Source: an uncultured Coriobacteriaceae bacterium | Lineage (GTDB): Bacteria; Actinomycetota; Coriobacteriia; Coriobacteriales; UMGS124 | Assembly (NCBI GenBank): GCA_902783515.1 | Contig: CACZRK010000219.1 | Location: 1-6,020, forward strand | Direction: 5' to 3' | DNA: 6,020 bases | In this document: positions 4,848 to 6,020 of the stretch, piece by piece | Position numbering within the stretch: position 1 is the stretch's first letter | Layout: every line of letters starts with the position of its first letter | Notes under the pieces: generated by a model | What the model saw: the letters and a program-made list of their open reading frames with translations, nothing else | Told to the model about the DNA's origin: nothing | Databases searched by the model: none | Position numbers and translations under genes: made by a program

Positions 4848-6020
4848 GAACGTGTCCGCGGCAAGCTTGCCGAACACGACCGTGTCCACGACGGCGTTGC
4901 CGCCCAGGCGGTTCGCACCGTGGATGCCGCCGGTGACCTCGCCGGCCGCGTACAGGTTGGCGAACTTCTCGCCGGACCCCTGCATGACGTGCCCCTCGGT
5001 GTCAATCGTCACGCCGCCCATCGTGTGGTGGACGCATGCCTGGCGCGGCGTCGCGACCCACGGGCCGTTCTCGAGCTTCGTGCTGAACAGCGTGCGACCG
5101 AGCTCGTCGTTGCCGCTGTCGACGGCCTCGTTGAACGTGTCCACCGTCGCCTGCAGCGTGGCGGGGTCCATCCCGAGCTTCTTCGCGAGACCCTCCAGCG
5201 TGTCATCCCAGACGATGTAGCCGTTGTCGTTCAGGTAGTCAAACGTGAAGCCGTCGGCGCTGCGCCACGCGGGATCGTGAATGTCCTTGTACAGCGAGCC
5301 GTCGCCGGACTCCAGCATGTAGAACATCTTGTCGGGCTGGTCGAGCACGCCCAGGCAGATCTTGTCGCGACGGCCGTCCTCCTGCACAAATCGCTCGCCG
5401 TTCTTGTTGATGAAGATGATCTGGTCGGTACCGTTCACGTCGCGCGGCGGGTACTTGGTCAGCTGGCCATTCTGCGTGTTGCCCAGGTAGAGCAGCTGGA
5501 TCTGGTCCATGTCGGTGAACGACGCGCCCGCCTTGTCGGCCATGGTGATCCCGTCGCCCTGCGAGCAGGTGAAGCGGTTCGTCGTCGCGGTGGTCGAGAG
5601 GTCAGGCCACTTGCCGCTCGTGTTGTGCTCCTGGACCATCTTCGCGTTGGCGGAGAAGCCGCCGGTGGAGAGGACCACGCCCTCCTTGGCCGTCACCGTG
5701 AACTCCTTGCCGGTGTGATTGTCGGTCGCCTTGACCGCCGTGACCTTGCCGCCCTCGGACTCGAGCGCCGTCGCCGTCGCCTCGGTGATGACGGTGATCT
5801 TGTCGGCATACGACGGCAGGGCCGTGCCGTACGTGCTGATCATGCCCGTGCCCATCGGCATCGTGGAGGTGTGCGTGCGCTGCCACAGCGAGCCGGCGCC
5901 CTGGCCGATCTCGTCGTTGAACTTCATGCCCAGGTCCTCAAGCCAGGTCAGGCCGTCGTAGGCGTTGTAGCACAGCACCTTCACGAGCTCGGGGTCGGCC
6001 ACCATGTCGCCGTTGATCCA
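4833..6020 (-). CDS. FAD-dependent reductase, flavocytochrome c/fumarate reductase-like (C-terminal part)
   Basis: The gene runs off the right edge; 395 residues are visible, from WINGDMVADPELVKVL to TFTSEH. Counting from the Met at 6005, it shows the FAD-binding and capping domains of the soluble fumarate reductase/flavocytochrome c family: LWQRTHTSTMPMGTG (about 40-54), GVVLSTGGFSANAKMV (109-124), ERFVQEDGRRDK (204-215), HHTMGGV (326-332) and GEVTGGIHGANRLGGNA (355-371). R213, H326/H327 and R366 match known catalytic or substrate-binding residues (Arg402, His504 and Arg544 of Shewanella Fcc3). The motif QIQLLYLGN (168-176) has Leu where those enzymes have the His of the HPT motif, so fumarate may not be the substrate. 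An N-terminal export signal and a flavin- or haem-carrying domain are expected in this family but lie outside the window. It probably receives electrons from an exported carrier. The last codons are repeated downstream in the 20-bp array. Confidence 0.93.
   Translation of the reverse strand, partial: WINGDMVADPELVKVLCYNAYDGLTWLEDLGMKFNDEIGQGAGSLWQRTHTSTMPMGTGMISTYGTALPSYADKITVITEATATALESEGGKVTAVKATDNHTGKEFTVTAKEGVVLSTGGFSANAKMVQEHNTSGKWPDLSTTATTNRFTCSQGDGITMADKAGASFTDMDQIQLLYLGNTQNGQLTKYPPRDVNGTDQIIFINKNGERFVQEDGRRDKICLGVLDQPDKMFYMLESGDGSLYKDIHDPAWRSADGFTFDYLNDNGYIVWDDTLEGLAKKLGMDPATLQATVDTFNEAVDSGNDELGRTLFSTKLENGPWVATPRQACVHHTMGGVTIDTEGHVMQGSGEKFANLYAAGEVTGGIHGANRLGGNAVVDTVVFGKLAADTFTSEH

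Overview
The window is about 6 kb of very GC-rich bacterial chromosome. It most resembles an anaerobic Coriobacteriia genome of the Eggerthellaceae type (Eggerthella, Gordonibacter, Slackia and relatives). The reasons are the strong G/C third-position bias, AGGAG/GAGGGG ribosome sites, a Tat-exported multi-cluster Fe-S protein, and a flavocytochrome c-type FAD reductase whose sequence style (QIQLLYLGNT, YPPRDVNGTDQ) I associate with the large reductase families of that group. The assignment rests on style, not on a marker gene.

Left part, 1-1911, + strand: a 218-bp leader, then two paralogous class I SAM-dependent methyltransferases in tandem (219-1037 and 1141-1911). Both have good ribosome sites and are separated by a 103-bp spacer holding two small hairpins. 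The leader has three copies of a TAACAC/GTGTTA half-site. Two of them form GTGTTAT-N13-GTAACAC, very close to the operator consensus reported for the nickel regulator NikR outside enterobacteria. I therefore suspect a metal-responsive, probably nickel-responsive, methyltransferase pair. This is the most interesting lead in the window.

Middle part, 1912-4722: a convergent spacer with several GC-rich hairpins, then on the minus strand a Tat-exported protein with two C-terminal [4Fe-4S] motifs and an upstream cysteine-rich region (2042-3529). Divergent from it is a LysR-type regulator (GTG start 3787, stop 4722). Their shared 257-bp spacer contains a -10-like TATGAT and a perfect ATGAAC/GTTCAT palindrome near the expected transcription start of the regulator gene.

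Right part, 4723-6020: a 12-bp-stem hairpin after the LysR gene, a striking array of four 20-bp direct repeats, and the C-terminal 395 residues of a flavocytochrome c/fumarate-reductase-like FAD protein on the minus strand, which runs off the right edge. The repeats are copies of the last codons and stop codon of that gene, so Thr-Ser-Glu-His-stop is presented in all three reading frames.

The likely working picture of the right half is a respiratory module outside the cytoplasmic membrane: an exported Fe-S electron carrier, a flavoprotein reductase for some organic acceptor, and a LysR regulator between them. The substrate cannot be read from the sequence. Several fumarate-reductase catalytic residues are present, but the histidine expected in the QIQ-x-H motif is not.
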